A stretch of 35,856 nucleotides of DNA from Acinetobacter bereziniae (GCA_009912575.1 WNDP01000031.1:1-35856), one strand, 5' to 3'. Numbered from the stretch's first letter, positions 25,874-35,055 are shown. The notes: a model not told the origin generated them from the sequence alone. A program made the numbers and translations.

Positions 25874-26375
25874 TTTCAGAACCCGCCTCAGCACTTAATT
25901 TACGAATCTGATCGGTATTTTGTAAAACCTCATCAAGCAAGTCTTCTAAACGCTCGCTATTTGAAATTTTATTTCTTAGATCAGTCAAACGTTCACGAGC
26001 TTCTACCAGTTTTTTAAGCGGTTCAACTTGTTGTACCACTTGTTCTGGGCGGAAATCTTCCATTGACTTAAAGGTCAAATCGACAGACATACGTCCGCCT
26101 TCCTCAGTCAATGTGTTTTCAACTTGATAAGCTGCACGAGGAGATAATGATTCCATTACTTCATCAATATTTTCCAAGTCAACATTGATGAATTTTTTAT
26201 CTTTAAGCTTGGTTCTTTCAAGTTCAGAAGCTGCGGAGAAATCACCGAGCACACCCACAACAAATGGCAACTCTTTGATTTCCTTACCATCACCCACCTC
26301 AACATCATAAGTCAGTTGAACACGTGGTGGTCTGATTCGCTGTAATTTTTTCTGTACACTTTCACGTTTTGCCAT
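25866..26375 (-). CDS. tssB: T6SS contractile sheath small subunit TssB (VipA)
   Basis: The 169-residue protein matches TssB: AKRESVQKKLQRIRPPRVQLTYDVE at the start (shown in full only as its first motif), then PFVVGVLGDFSA, the FINVDLENIDEVM strand and the closing helix LVEARERLTDLRNKI. TssB and TssC polymerise into the sheath, and the C-terminal helix region of TssB is read by ClpV for recycling. It starts about 30 bases after asaA and overlaps tssC by 8 bases. The frame is intact. Confidence 0.93.
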   Translation of the reverse strand: MAKRESVQKKLQRIRPPRVQLTYDVEVGDGKEIKELPFVVGVLGDFSAASELERTKLKDKKFINVDLENIDEVMESLSPRAAYQVENTLTEEGGRMSVDLTFKSMEDFRPEQVVQQVEPLKKLVEARERLTDLRNKISNSERLEDLLDEVLQNTDQIRKLSAEAGSENE

Positions 26376-26404
26376 TTTTGTTATCCATTAATATGAGTAA
26401 ATAA

Positions 26405-27049
26405 TTATGTTGGGAAGTTCGGTCTTGCTGCTGATGACGTGGACTTCGGTTTTGCTGGTGTAGCAGTAGGCTTTGTCGCTGGTTTTGCAGCAGGCGTTGT
26501 GCGTGTTGGCGTAGGACGGCTCTTCTGAGGGCGGCTTACCTTTTGAGGACGAGCACGCTCTACAACTGGGGCGCTTTCCTGATTTTTTTCAACCAAAACT
26601 GCTGCTGGCATTGCTTGTCTAACTGCATCAGTAAAACTTTTCGCAACAGGATAAGTTTTTGCTTCTGTTAAATATCGCATTTCACTGGTGCGCATTTTGT
26701 TTAACGCATCCGTAGCCAAACCTAGACTTGAAAGGAATTTAACATCAGTCAACTCATTACTTTGAATATTCAATGTTTCTAAATAACTGACAATTTGAAG
26801 AGCTTTCTCATTTTTCCCAAGCTGTTGAATTTTTTCAGCAGCCGCGACTAACAATTTGTTTTTGTAGTCTTTATTCTTCTTATCACACAATTGCGCATAA
26901 ATCCCCAGAAGCTCAGGATTTGTCTCGCCTTCAACCATTGGATAGTCTTTGATACATGATCTTTTTAGTTTGATTTCATCGTTTGCGCTAACAAATGTGC
27001 TCGCAAATGATGCTCCAAGAACTAAAATGTACGGGATATAATTCTTCAA
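26405..27049 (-). CDS. asaA: T6SS-associated periplasmic protein AsaA
   Basis: This is the first gene of the leftward T6SS operon. The 214-residue protein begins with a signal peptide (MKNYIPYILVLGASFASTFVSA). It has a helical middle with two Cys (SCIKDYP, QLCDKKNKD) that could form a disulfide, and ends in a Pro/Lys/Thr/Ala-rich low-complexity tail (about 165-214). Position just upstream of tssB and the periplasmic signal fit AsaA, an Acinetobacter-specific protein reported to help TssM. I rely on position and recall for the symbol. Its promoter must lie in the 350-base region shared with tssH. Confidence 0.7.
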   Translation of the reverse strand: MKNYIPYILVLGASFASTFVSANDEIKLKRSCIKDYPMVEGETNPELLGIYAQLCDKKNKDYKNKLLVAAAEKIQQLGKNEKALQIVSYLETLNIQSNELTDVKFLSSLGLATDALNKMRTSEMRYLTEAKTYPVAKSFTDAVRQAMPAAVLVEKNQESAPVVERARPQKVSRPQKSRPTPTRTTPAAKPATKPTATPAKPKSTSSAARPNFPT

Positions 27050-27400
27050 AATCTAACCTCAATTCACTTATTCAATAGATTTACTTTTGATGTTTTATAA
27101 ATATATATAATTAAAGCAACTTCGTTTAAAATCTTAGAAATAAAACTAAAAAAACCGTTCTGAGTCAAGATAAATTTCGTATCAAGATTTTAAACGGTTG
27201 ATAAAAAAGTTTTTAAAGTGATTGTTTAATATCGATCATATCTTATCTTCACAAAAGTTTTTTTCTGTAAAATATTTCTAGAGATTTTTAAAAAAATATT
27301 AAACATTTGATTTTAATATACTAATTTTAATGCCAAATAGATAGGCTAGAAAAGTAAAAACTGACTTTGAATAAAAGTGAAGTTTTTGAGAGAGACAAAA
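27050..27400. promoter_or_regulatory. Divergent promoter region of the T6SS locus
   Basis: No gene fits in these 351 very AT-rich bases, which must hold promoters for both the leftward (asaA) and rightward (tssH) operons. A perfect 13-bp inverted repeat, cgtttaaaatctt at 27123-27135 and aagattttaaacg at 27184-27196, lies between the two starts, nearer asaA. It could be a regulator site or an mRNA hairpin in the asaA leader. Individual promoter boxes are not assigned. Confidence 0.55.
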
Positions 27401-30079
27401 ATGACCGATTTAAAAGTTTTGATTAAAAAGTTATCAGCATCTTCACGTACAGCTTTAGAACAATCCGCCAATTTATGTGTAAATCATCAAAATTTTGAAA
27501 TTGAAATTGAACATTTTTTTGTCAAGTTACTTGAGCAACATGGCAATGATATTGAAATTTTACTTCATAAATGCAAAATTTCAAAAGATGCATTGTTAAG
27601 TGATTTACTCGAATGTATTTCTCAACTACCTAAAGGAAATACTCGAACACCGATTTTTTCAAAATCAATCGTCAGACTTTTAGAACAAGCTTGGTTACTC
27701 GCTTCGGCTGAACAAGATTCAGTGATTCGTAGTGGACATTTACTGATTGCTTTGCTGACCGCATCAGATCTCTATCAAATCGCAATTCGTGCTTCAAGCT
27801 TATTTGATCTTTTCCCAATTGATACAATGAAGCATAAATTCTTGGAAATATGCGTAAACAGTAACGAAAATGTTCCCGCAAATACCACAGAAAAAGAACA
27901 CGCATCAGAAGTGGGTGAAGACAATCATGCAGTTTCACTTAAAAAAACACCTGCGCTTGATCAGTTCACGATTAACTTAACTGAAAAAGCACAAAAAGGC
28001 GGAATTGATCCTGTCATCGGCCGTGAATACGAAATACGTTTAATGCTTGACATTTTGATGCGTCGTCGTCAAAACAATCCCATTTTAACTGGCGAACCTG
28101 GCGTCGGGAAAACGGCTGTTGTGGAAGGCTTAGCCCTCAAAATTTCCCAAAACCAAGTTCCAGATGCACTCAAAAATGTTCAACTGCATTCTTTAGACAT
28201 GGGCTTGTTACAAGCTGGTGCAAGCGTCAAAGGTGAGTTTGAAAACCGCTTAAAACAAGTCATTCAAGAAGTGCAACAATCAGCTCATCCGATTATCCTG
28301 TTTATTGATGAAGCTCACACCATGATTGGTGCTGGCGGTCAAGCAGGTCAAAATGATGCAGCAAACTTGTTAAAACCTGCGTTGGCGCGTGGTGAGTTAA
28401 GAACAATTGCAGCAACAACATGGGCGGAATATAAGCAGTATTTTGAAAAAGATGCCGCATTGAGTCGTCGCTTCCAAGTGGTTAAAGTTGAAGAGCCAAC
28501 TGAAGAAGTCGCCATCGATATGTTACGTGCCATGATTCCTGTGATGGCAAATCACTTTAACTTACGTATTGATGATGAAGCCATTGTTACGGCTGTACAT
28601 TCATCACACCGTTATATCAGTGGGCGTCAGCTCCCAGATAAAGCCATTAGTGTATTAGATACAGCGGCTGCACGTGTTGCACTCACACAAAATGCTCAAC
28701 CTGTGAAATTGGATCAACTCAAAGCTCAACAACATAATTTAAATTTAGAATTCAATATCATTGAAAATGAGCATAAGCATGAGTCAATTCATGAAGAGCA
28801 CTTAGCACAACTTAAACAATCTTTAGATACACTTGAGCAAGAAATTCAAGAAACAGAACAACAATGGCAAGCTGAATTGGCTTTAATTCAGCAAATCAAA
28901 GCATTAGAAGGTGGTACGGATGCCGAACAAGCATCACATAAAGATGAAATTCTAAAAGTTCGTGCTGAATTGGCTGAACGACAAGGTCAAGAACCTTTGG
29001 TCTTTGAACGTGTTAATGCACAAATCATCAATGAAATTATCTCAGATTGGACGGGTATTCCTGTTGGGAAAATGGTTAATGATGAAATTAAACAAATTCT
29101 CAGTTTAGAAGAAAAACTTGAACAACGTGTGATGGGGCAAGATTATGCGCTACATCAACTGGTTCAAGGGATTAAAACATCTAAAGCACGTTTGGAAGAT
29201 CCAAATAAACCACAAGGTGTGTTCATGTTGGTCGGCCCAAGTGGTGTCGGTAAAACGGAAACGGCCTTAGCGCTTGCCAACGAGCTTTATGGTGGTGAAT
29301 CACATTTAATCACCATCAATATGTCTGAATACCAAGAAGCACATACGGTTTCATCATTAAAAGGCGCACCTCCAGGCTATGTTGGATATGGCCAAGGCGG
29401 TGTATTGACTGAAGCCGTTCGACGCAACCCTTATAGTGTTGTTTTACTGGATGAAATTGAAAAAGCACATAGCGATGTTCAAGAACTGTTCTATCAAGTT
29501 TTCGATAAAGGAACACTTGAAGATGGTGAAGGTCGTGTAATCGACTTTAAAAATACCACGATTTTACTGACGTCAAACACCGGTTCAAACGCCATTATGC
29601 AGGCATGTTTAAATCAGCCTGTCGAAGAATGGCCAACTGCTGAAGAGCTGACCGAGCAACTTAAACCAAGTTTATATAAGCAATTTAAACCTGCGTTCTT
29701 GGGTCGTATGCGAATCGTGCCTTATTTCCTATTACATGATGATCTTCTGGTCAGAATTATTGAACATAAAATTGGAAAAATTACTGCACGACTTGAAAAA
29801 CAGTATGCAACTAAAGTGACGTACAGCGATGATCTTATTGAATTAATTTTAAGTCGCTGTACCGAGGTAGATAGTGGTGCTCGTAATGTTGATAATATTT
29901 TAAATGCTTCTGTACTACCTGCTTTAGCAACTGAAATGCTGGTTGCTTTAGCAGAGCAAAAAATTCCTAAAGTAATTCATATCGATACCAAAGAAGATGA
30001 AATTATTTACCTTTTAGATCCACAAGCCAAGTCTGCAAAGAAGAAACCGAGTAAGAAGCCAAAGGTTGTGGAAGCTTAA
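27401..30079 (+). CDS. tssH: T6SS ATPase TssH (ClpV)
   Basis: ClpV is the AAA+ unfoldase that disassembles contracted sheaths. The 892-residue protein has a ClpN repeat domain (about 1-150) that binds the sheath, then two AAA modules. Module 1 has Walker A GEPGVGKT (about 230) and Walker B ILFIDEAHT. Module 2 has Walker A GPSGVGKT (about 612) and Walker B VVLLDEIEKAH. A coiled-coil middle domain (about 440-530) separates them. The ATG at 27401 is chosen because it follows a purine-rich site (gagagac) and gives MTDLKVLIKKLS, the usual N terminus; an upstream ATG at 27377 adds eight residues. It leads the rightward operon. The frame is intact. Confidence 0.93.
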   Translation: MTDLKVLIKKLSASSRTALEQSANLCVNHQNFEIEIEHFFVKLLEQHGNDIEILLHKCKISKDALLSDLLECISQLPKGNTRTPIFSKSIVRLLEQAWLLASAEQDSVIRSGHLLIALLTASDLYQIAIRASSLFDLFPIDTMKHKFLEICVNSNENVPANTTEKEHASEVGEDNHAVSLKKTPALDQFTINLTEKAQKGGIDPVIGREYEIRLMLDILMRRRQNNPILTGEPGVGKTAVVEGLALKISQNQVPDALKNVQLHSLDMGLLQAGASVKGEFENRLKQVIQEVQQSAHPIILFIDEAHTMIGAGGQAGQNDAANLLKPALARGELRTIAATTWAEYKQYFEKDAALSRRFQVVKVEEPTEEVAIDMLRAMIPVMANHFNLRIDDEAIVTAVHSSHRYISGRQLPDKAISVLDTAAARVALTQNAQPVKLDQLKAQQHNLNLEFNIIENEHKHESIHEEHLAQLKQSLDTLEQEIQETEQQWQAELALIQQIKALEGGTDAEQASHKDEILKVRAELAERQGQEPLVFERVNAQIINEIISDWTGIPVGKMVNDEIKQILSLEEKLEQRVMGQDYALHQLVQGIKTSKARLEDPNKPQGVFMLVGPSGVGKTETALALANELYGGESHLITINMSEYQEAHTVSSLKGAPPGYVGYGQGGVLTEAVRRNPYSVVLLDEIEKAHSDVQELFYQVFDKGTLEDGEGRVIDFKNTTILLTSNTGSNAIMQACLNQPVEEWPTAEELTEQLKPSLYKQFKPAFLGRMRIVPYFLLHDDLLVRIIEHKIGKITARLEKQYATKVTYSDDLIELILSRCTEVDSGARNVDNILNASVLPALATEMLVALAEQKIPKVIHIDTKEDEIIYLLDPQAKSAKKKPSKKPKVVEA

Positions 30080-30096
30080 ACTCACGAGTATAGAGA

Positions 30097-31206
30097 ATGG
30101 ATATTAATTTAGATACCTTATTAAAACCTATTTCGGATGATCATCCATGCGGAGAAGATTTATCCTTTTCCAATGAATTCCATGAAATAAAAAAGGCACG
30201 GACACATGACGACCCACTCTTGGATCAAGGTGATTGGATCTCTGAACCTAAGCAAGCGGACTGGTCGTTCGTTGCCGAAAAATCTGTTCAACTCTTAACA
30301 GATAAAACTAAGGATATCCGTTTACTGACCTGGCTCACTGAAGCTTGGACAAATCTATATGGTTTTGAAGGTTTAATTAAAGGACTAGAACTGAGCCATC
30401 GCGTCTTAGAGCAATTCTGGTTAAAGCTCCATCCTGAAATTGAAGATGATGATCTAGATCAACGTCTCGGGTTGCTACAAGGCTTCACTACACAATTACC
30501 CGGCTTGATCAAGAATGTTCCACTCATCAACATTCAACCATTCTACTCACTTGCCCAATACGAAAAATTTTTACATTTACAAAATGTGCGTCGTAAGCAA
30601 GCTGAAGATTCTGACAGTGTGGAAGCATCGCTAGAATTGGACCAATTCAACCAAGCTTTATTCAATACATCTCGGACATTCCAATACCAAAATTATCAGC
30701 AATTTCAGGAAATTTTGCAGCATTGGAATATCATTAAACAAGTGCTCGATTCTTTGATGGAGTTGGAAGCGCCAAGTTTTGCCAATGTAGATTCTCAACT
30801 TGAAAATATTCAAATGAATCTAAAAAAAATCTATAAAGCAGAATCTTTTGGCAGCAACACCAATACAGCGCCTATGGAAAATATAGATACTCAAGTTCAA
30901 ACACCAATTGCAACAGCTACAGAGTCTTATGCAGCTCCAGTTGTTCAAACACAAAGTTTTCAGCCACAACCACAAAGTCACTTACAGAACCGTGAACAGG
31001 CAATGCGTGTTTTACAAGATATTGCTGATTATTTTCAAACTAATGAACCACATAGCCCTGTAAGTTATATGCTGCAAAAAACCATTAAATGGAGTCAAAT
31101 GCCTTTACACGAATGGTTAACTCAAGTCATTAAAAATGATAATCCCCTTGATTCTATTCAAGAATTACTGGGCGTCAACCAAAATAATGAATCTTCTGAG
31201 TGGTAA
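30097..31206 (+). CDS. tssA: T6SS protein TssA (ImpA N-terminal family)
   Basis: TssA caps and organises the growing sheath or baseplate. The 369-residue protein has the ImpA_N domain (about 1-130): LLKPISDDHPCGEDLSF, then WTNLYGFEGLIKGLEL and FWLKLHPEIEDDD, all typical. A Gln/Thr-rich linker (about 265-300) leads to a C-terminal helical domain with YFQTNEPHSPVSYMLQKTIKW, the marker of short TssA proteins. It starts 17 bases after tssH and ends 6 bases before tssK. The frame is intact. Confidence 0.92.
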   Translation: MDINLDTLLKPISDDHPCGEDLSFSNEFHEIKKARTHDDPLLDQGDWISEPKQADWSFVAEKSVQLLTDKTKDIRLLTWLTEAWTNLYGFEGLIKGLELSHRVLEQFWLKLHPEIEDDDLDQRLGLLQGFTTQLPGLIKNVPLINIQPFYSLAQYEKFLHLQNVRRKQAEDSDSVEASLELDQFNQALFNTSRTFQYQNYQQFQEILQHWNIIKQVLDSLMELEAPSFANVDSQLENIQMNLKKIYKAESFGSNTNTAPMENIDTQVQTPIATATESYAAPVVQTQSFQPQPQSHLQNREQAMRVLQDIADYFQTNEPHSPVSYMLQKTIKWSQMPLHEWLTQVIKNDNPLDSIQELLGVNQNNESSEW

Positions 31207-31212
31207 TCCAAT

Positions 31213-33258
31213 ATGTTTAAAGCTGAAAAAGTTCTTTGGGGTGAAGGTTTATTTTTAAGACCACAGCATTTCCAACTACAAGATACCTATCAAGAACAAC
31301 GTTTAAATCATACCGTTCGTTCTACTATTCCCTATCCTTATGGGATTAAAAATCTTCGTTTTGACGAAACTCAATTGGGTACACATGTACTGGCTTTAGA
31401 ACACATTGATATGATTTGGCAGGATGGCGAGATTTATCAAGCACCTGCCAAAGATCTTTTGCCACAACCAATCTTGTTGGATGAATTGAATTTGCGTGGC
31501 GAAATGCTCATTTATTTAGCATTGCCGATCCTACAACCCAATAAGAAAAACATTTCAGATGATCAGGATAAGCAACCTGCGCGCTATCATTCTTATTTGA
31601 ATGAAACACATGATTTGTTTACAGATGCAACACCTGCTGAAATTACTTTTCTGAGACGTCGTACTGAATTCAAACTTTTTGATATTCAAGCTGATCCAAA
31701 TCAGGATCTAGATGGCTTTTTGTATTTAGCGATTGGAAAAATCAAACGTCATAGTTCAGGTAATTTTGAAATTGATTCAAAATATATTCCACCGATTTTA
31801 CATATTCAGTCGAATGAAACCCTATTGGCGAATTTGAAACGAACGTTAAATGTTGTTCGTGCCAAAATCAAAATGATTCAAACCAATAACCGTGAAAATG
31901 AACAAAAACTGATCGAGTTTAGATCAGGCGATATTGTTTCATTTTGGCTAGTAAACGCGCTCAATACTGCTCATGCAACATTAAACCATCTTTTACAAAA
32001 TCCTCAGATTCATCCAGAGAAATTGTTCTTTGAGTTGTTACGTTTAACTGGTTCATTACTCACCTTCTCTACCGCATATGAAGTTGAGCATTTACCACAA
32101 TATCAACACCACAACTTGCAAGATAGTTTTACTCAATTAGATAAAATCTTACGTGAACTGCTAGATACGATTATTTCAAGTCGTTATATCAGTATCGCAT
32201 TAAAAGAAATTCGTCCATCGTATTGGGTGGGTAGCTTAGAAACCGATAAAATTACTAAAGAATCAAGACTTTATATCGCAGTCTCAAGTGGCATGATGCA
32301 GACACACGAATTGATTCAAATCGTACCTTTACGTTTCAAAGTTGGTAATACGGTAGATGTAGAACAACGTGTTGTTGCAGCACTTCCTGCAATTCCGATT
32401 CATCATTTGGTCCAAATCCCAACAGCTATTCCAGTACGTTCAGGGGTGAGCTATTTTGAAATTGAGCCACACCACGAGATGTATCAGCGTATGCTTGATT
32501 CTGAAACCATCTGTATTTATGTACCAGCAGGTTTCCAAGATATCAGTATTGAGCTGATTGATCTTTTGCACGACGGTTTTTATATCGTCTTTTTATTAAG
32601 AAATCAGTACGTTCCTGAAAATGCTGATCGTTTTAAAGAGAAGATTTTAGATTTACTCAATCGCTTTGAACATCAAGCCAAAAAACTTCAATTTTCTGCG
32701 GAAGATATTCAAGACTCAAAATATGCCTATTGTGCTTTACTGGATGAAACGATTGTCACACAACAAGATCCTTCATTCTTTAACTTGCAAAATCATTGGT
32801 TGATCAGCCCCCTACAATTAACGCTTTTTGGTTCACAACTGGCGGGTTATCGTTTTTTTGAATTTTTAGAACAGATTCGTGCGCGTGGTAAAGAAAGATT
32901 AGCTTCACTTGAAGTCTATCATTATTGTCTATTACTCGGCTTTCAAGGTAAATATCGTATTGAATCTATTGAAAGTTTAAATCATCTGGTTGCCCGTGTT
33001 GGTGACGAAATTGATTATTTAAAAGGTAAAAAGGCTGCATTTTCGCCATTTGCGGCTTTACCTGATCAGATTAAAAACATTATTCATAAAGAATTACCAT
33101 TTGTTTGGATTTTAATTTTCCTGCTATTGTTTGCAGTACTTGCATTTGCAGGATTAAAAATTATGTTGAATAAAAATGAAAATGCATCACTTGCTAAATT
33201 TAACAATGTAATTGCTGCGCCATCAGAACAAGCGCATATCACGATTCTATTGCCTTGA
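31213..33258 (+). CDS. tssK: T6SS baseplate TssK fused to membrane protein TssL
   Basis: The 681-residue frame holds two T6SS proteins. Residues 1 to about 451 are TssK, which links baseplate and membrane complex: it begins EKVLWGEGLFLRPQHFQLQD and ends CIYVPAGFQDISIELI, the usual TssK tail. Residues about 452-681 are TssL (DotU-like): HDGFYIVFLLRNQYVP, YAYCALLDETIVT, FFEFLEQI, LLLGFQGKYRI and a single C-terminal membrane helix (PFVWILIFLLLFAVLAFAGLKI, quoted in part). No stop or start separates them, and the first residues of a normal TssL are missing. TssK is cytoplasmic and TssL's main domain is too, so the fusion is topologically possible. It may be a lesion or a natural fusion. Confidence 0.82.
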   Translation: MFKAEKVLWGEGLFLRPQHFQLQDTYQEQRLNHTVRSTIPYPYGIKNLRFDETQLGTHVLALEHIDMIWQDGEIYQAPAKDLLPQPILLDELNLRGEMLIYLALPILQPNKKNISDDQDKQPARYHSYLNETHDLFTDATPAEITFLRRRTEFKLFDIQADPNQDLDGFLYLAIGKIKRHSSGNFEIDSKYIPPILHIQSNETLLANLKRTLNVVRAKIKMIQTNNRENEQKLIEFRSGDIVSFWLVNALNTAHATLNHLLQNPQIHPEKLFFELLRLTGSLLTFSTAYEVEHLPQYQHHNLQDSFTQLDKILRELLDTIISSRYISIALKEIRPSYWVGSLETDKITKESRLYIAVSSGMMQTHELIQIVPLRFKVGNTVDVEQRVVAALPAIPIHHLVQIPTAIPVRSGVSYFEIEPHHEMYQRMLDSETICIYVPAGFQDISIELIDLLHDGFYIVFLLRNQYVPENADRFKEKILDLLNRFEHQAKKLQFSAEDIQDSKYAYCALLDETIVTQQDPSFFNLQNHWLISPLQLTLFGSQLAGYRFFEFLEQIRARGKERLASLEVYHYCLLLGFQGKYRIESIESLNHLVARVGDEIDYLKGKKAAFSPFAALPDQIKNIIHKELPFVWILIFLLLFAVLAFAGLKIMLNKNENASLAKFNNVIAAPSEQAHITILLP

Positions 33259-33268
33259 CGGTAAAATT

Positions 33269-33847
33269 ATGACACAAGAAAAGCAAACATCCATTCGTAT
33301 ATTACAAAGTAAGCCCGTTAAAAAAACATTGGGGAAATCATCAGTTTTTTTACTAGGCTTACTGACTGGGATCATTATTTCAGCGATCTTTTTCTTTGTT
33401 TTTATCAATCTCAATCAAGCAGAACTATCATCAGACTCAACAGAAGCAGTAACTTCTGCACAAGAGACAGATGTACAACCTCATTCAGAAGAGACTGTAG
33501 CCACTCAACATGATGAAAGTGCTGGTGTTTATAAACAACATATGAATGAAAAAGATTTTAATCAAATTTTTAAACATGAAAATAAACCAGCACCCCAACC
33601 TAGCGCTAAGGGCAGTTCTCCTTTTGAACAAATGCTCAAGCCTGAAGTGAAGCCTGCTCCTGCACTAGCATCTAAACCACCGGTTGTACCTGCAAAACCT
33701 GTAGCTGCCGCAACAGCCAAACCGAAAGTAGAGCCAAAAGTAGCTGAAAAAGAAGCTCCAGCGAAAAAGGAAGAAGCCCAAGAGATCTCGCCTGAAGCGA
33801 CAGTCAAAATGACCATTGAACGCAAAGAGATAGAAAACAAACCATGA
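33269..33847 (+). CDS. T6SS-locus single-pass membrane protein with Ala/Pro/Lys-rich region
   Basis: The 192-residue protein has one membrane segment near the N terminus (about 28-50, FLLGLLTGIIISAIFFFVFI). The rest is a low-complexity periplasmic or cytoplasmic tail rich in Ala, Pro, Lys and Glu, ending SPEATVKMTIERKEIENKP. The layout recalls FtsN-like proteins but no SPOR domain is visible. It starts 10 bases after the TssL stop and overlaps tagX by 4 bases (ATGA). It is one of the Acinetobacter T6SS-associated genes; its function is unknown. The ATG at 33269 is chosen over one at 33212 that would overlap tssL. Confidence 0.7.
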   Translation: MTQEKQTSIRILQSKPVKKTLGKSSVFLLGLLTGIIISAIFFFVFINLNQAELSSDSTEAVTSAQETDVQPHSEETVATQHDESAGVYKQHMNEKDFNQIFKHENKPAPQPSAKGSSPFEQMLKPEVKPAPALASKPPVVPAKPVAAATAKPKVEPKVAEKEAPAKKEEAQEISPEATVKMTIERKEIENKP

Positions 33848-34827
33848 TTTTGTTTGTTGTCATTTGCTTTATCTTTTTGGTCCTTGGCCTCACTTTTTTA
33901 ATGTCTTATGAGCTTAGAAATAAAACGTTAGACTATTTAAGGGCATTACTTCCGCAAAGCAAGAAAAAATTAGCTTCCGCAAAACACTTTGCTGAACAAA
34001 TGAACCAAGCTGCTTCGGCAAATCAGACCCAGACCCATTGGCATTTACAACAATGGTGGATCTTAATTGCGGGCTTTTTTCTATTGTCCAGCATTTTAGT
34101 TTTTGCCTTTACGCGACCGATTGACCCTACAAAAGTTGAGGCAGAATACTTAAGACAAACAGACCCACAAATTTATGCTTTACTTAATGGTGAGGTTTTG
34201 AGCCCTCCACCTGCTGTAGATGACAGCTTAATTGATGCAGCAATTGTACAAGCTCAAATTTTAGAAAGAGAAAACCCTCTTCCGAGTCATCAATTTCCAA
34301 GTGTTAATCCATCAGCGATTGATAATGAAGGTGTTGGTGACCAAAGAAGTAGCTTTGATACAGCAATGGTTGACCGTAAATGGGACAAAATGCATCCAAG
34401 TTATAAACAACGTTTACTCATGGTCTTTAAAATCATGAAAGAACGTCATGGTTATGAAATGGTGCTTCTGGAAGGTTATCGTAGTCCTGAGCGCCAAACA
34501 CGTCTATCAGGAAATACGGCAACCACTTTAGCCAAAGCTTATCAAAGCTATCATCAATTTGGATTAGTTGCTGATGTAGCCTTTAAACGTGATGGTAAGG
34601 TGGTGATTTCTGAACGCGATCCATGGGCTTGGAAAGGTTATCAACTATATGGTGTTGTCGCTGAATCCGTAGGTTTAACGTGGGGTGGTCGCTGGACAAG
34701 AATTCATGACTATGGCCATACTGAATTCCGAATGCCTGGACTACGTAAAAACCGTGAATCTGCTGAACGCTTAATTGCAGAAGCACAAGGTAAAGGTCTT
34801 ATGGCAAATAATATTGAGGTCAATTAA
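33844..34827 (+). CDS. tagX: T6SS peptidoglycan endopeptidase TagX
   Basis: TagX cuts peptidoglycan to let the T6SS apparatus through the wall. The 327-residue protein has two membrane segments (about 1-22 and 70-90) and a C-terminal M15-type peptidase domain (about 170-320). The zinc-site motif SYHQFGLVADV (about 234) matches SxHxxGxAxD with conservative changes, and DYGHTEF supplies the second His. LLEGYRSPERQ precedes them, as in the VanY/endolysin group. It ends the rightward operon and overlaps the upstream gene by 4 bases. The symbol rests on matching architecture and position to the Acinetobacter T6SS locus. The frame is intact. Confidence 0.88.
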   Translation: MILFVVICFIFLVLGLTFLMSYELRNKTLDYLRALLPQSKKKLASAKHFAEQMNQAASANQTQTHWHLQQWWILIAGFFLLSSILVFAFTRPIDPTKVEAEYLRQTDPQIYALLNGEVLSPPPAVDDSLIDAAIVQAQILERENPLPSHQFPSVNPSAIDNEGVGDQRSSFDTAMVDRKWDKMHPSYKQRLLMVFKIMKERHGYEMVLLEGYRSPERQTRLSGNTATTLAKAYQSYHQFGLVADVAFKRDGKVVISERDPWAWKGYQLYGVVAESVGLTWGGRWTRIHDYGHTEFRMPGLRKNRESAERLIAEAQGKGLMANNIEVN

Positions 34828-34837
34828 TGAGAATTTT

Positions 34838-34877
34838 ATTGTTGTAGAAAATTGCTTACAACAATCACAGCGATTGT
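34838..34877 (+). other. Overlapping inverted repeats after tagX
   Basis: attgttgta (34838-34846) pairs with tacaacaat (34857-34865), and acaatc (34861-34866) can instead pair with gattgt (34872-34877). The hairpins share bases and so exclude each other. No T run follows, so termination here is doubtful. Confidence 0.4.
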
Positions 34878-34916
34878 CATCTATACGATTACTGCTCAGT
34901 TTTGTATTCTATAGTT

Positions 34917-35055
34917 ATCGGGAACAGGAAGTTTCCCAGACAAAACAAGAATAACAAAGTGTCTGAGCATCAGGAATGTGAGATTCGACAGGAGTCAGAT
35001 CTAACTCACCAATACGAAGAAAACCCCATCAGGATGATGGGGTTTTCTTTTTTTA
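34917..35055 (+). ncRNA. Repeated structured small RNA, copy B
   Basis: This has the same design as copy A at 10144-10274. A tattct box at 34905-34910 precedes it. Hairpin 1 gggaa...tttccc is unchanged. The second stem pairs cagaca (34936-34941) with tgtctg (34960-34965). The third stem uses agat and atct where copy A uses aggta and tacct. The terminator stem is aacccc/ggggtt where copy A has agcccc/ggggct. These paired changes support the structure. CAGGA motifs lie at 34925, 34971, 34989 and 35030, close to the spacing in copy A. The terminator also works in reverse for the ankyrin gene. Confidence 0.75.
35022..35055. terminator. Terminator of small RNA copy B, probably bidirectional
   Basis: aacccc pairs with ggggtt around a loop with CAGGA and is followed by a T-rich run. 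On the minus strand it stands 15 bases after the ankyrin gene and is also followed by T. Confidence 0.8.

Noticed and set aside
33562-33840. Minus-strand open frame rich in Ala, Gly and Ser
   Set aside because: It is the complement of an Ala/Pro/Lys-rich coding region, which often yields long antisense frames.
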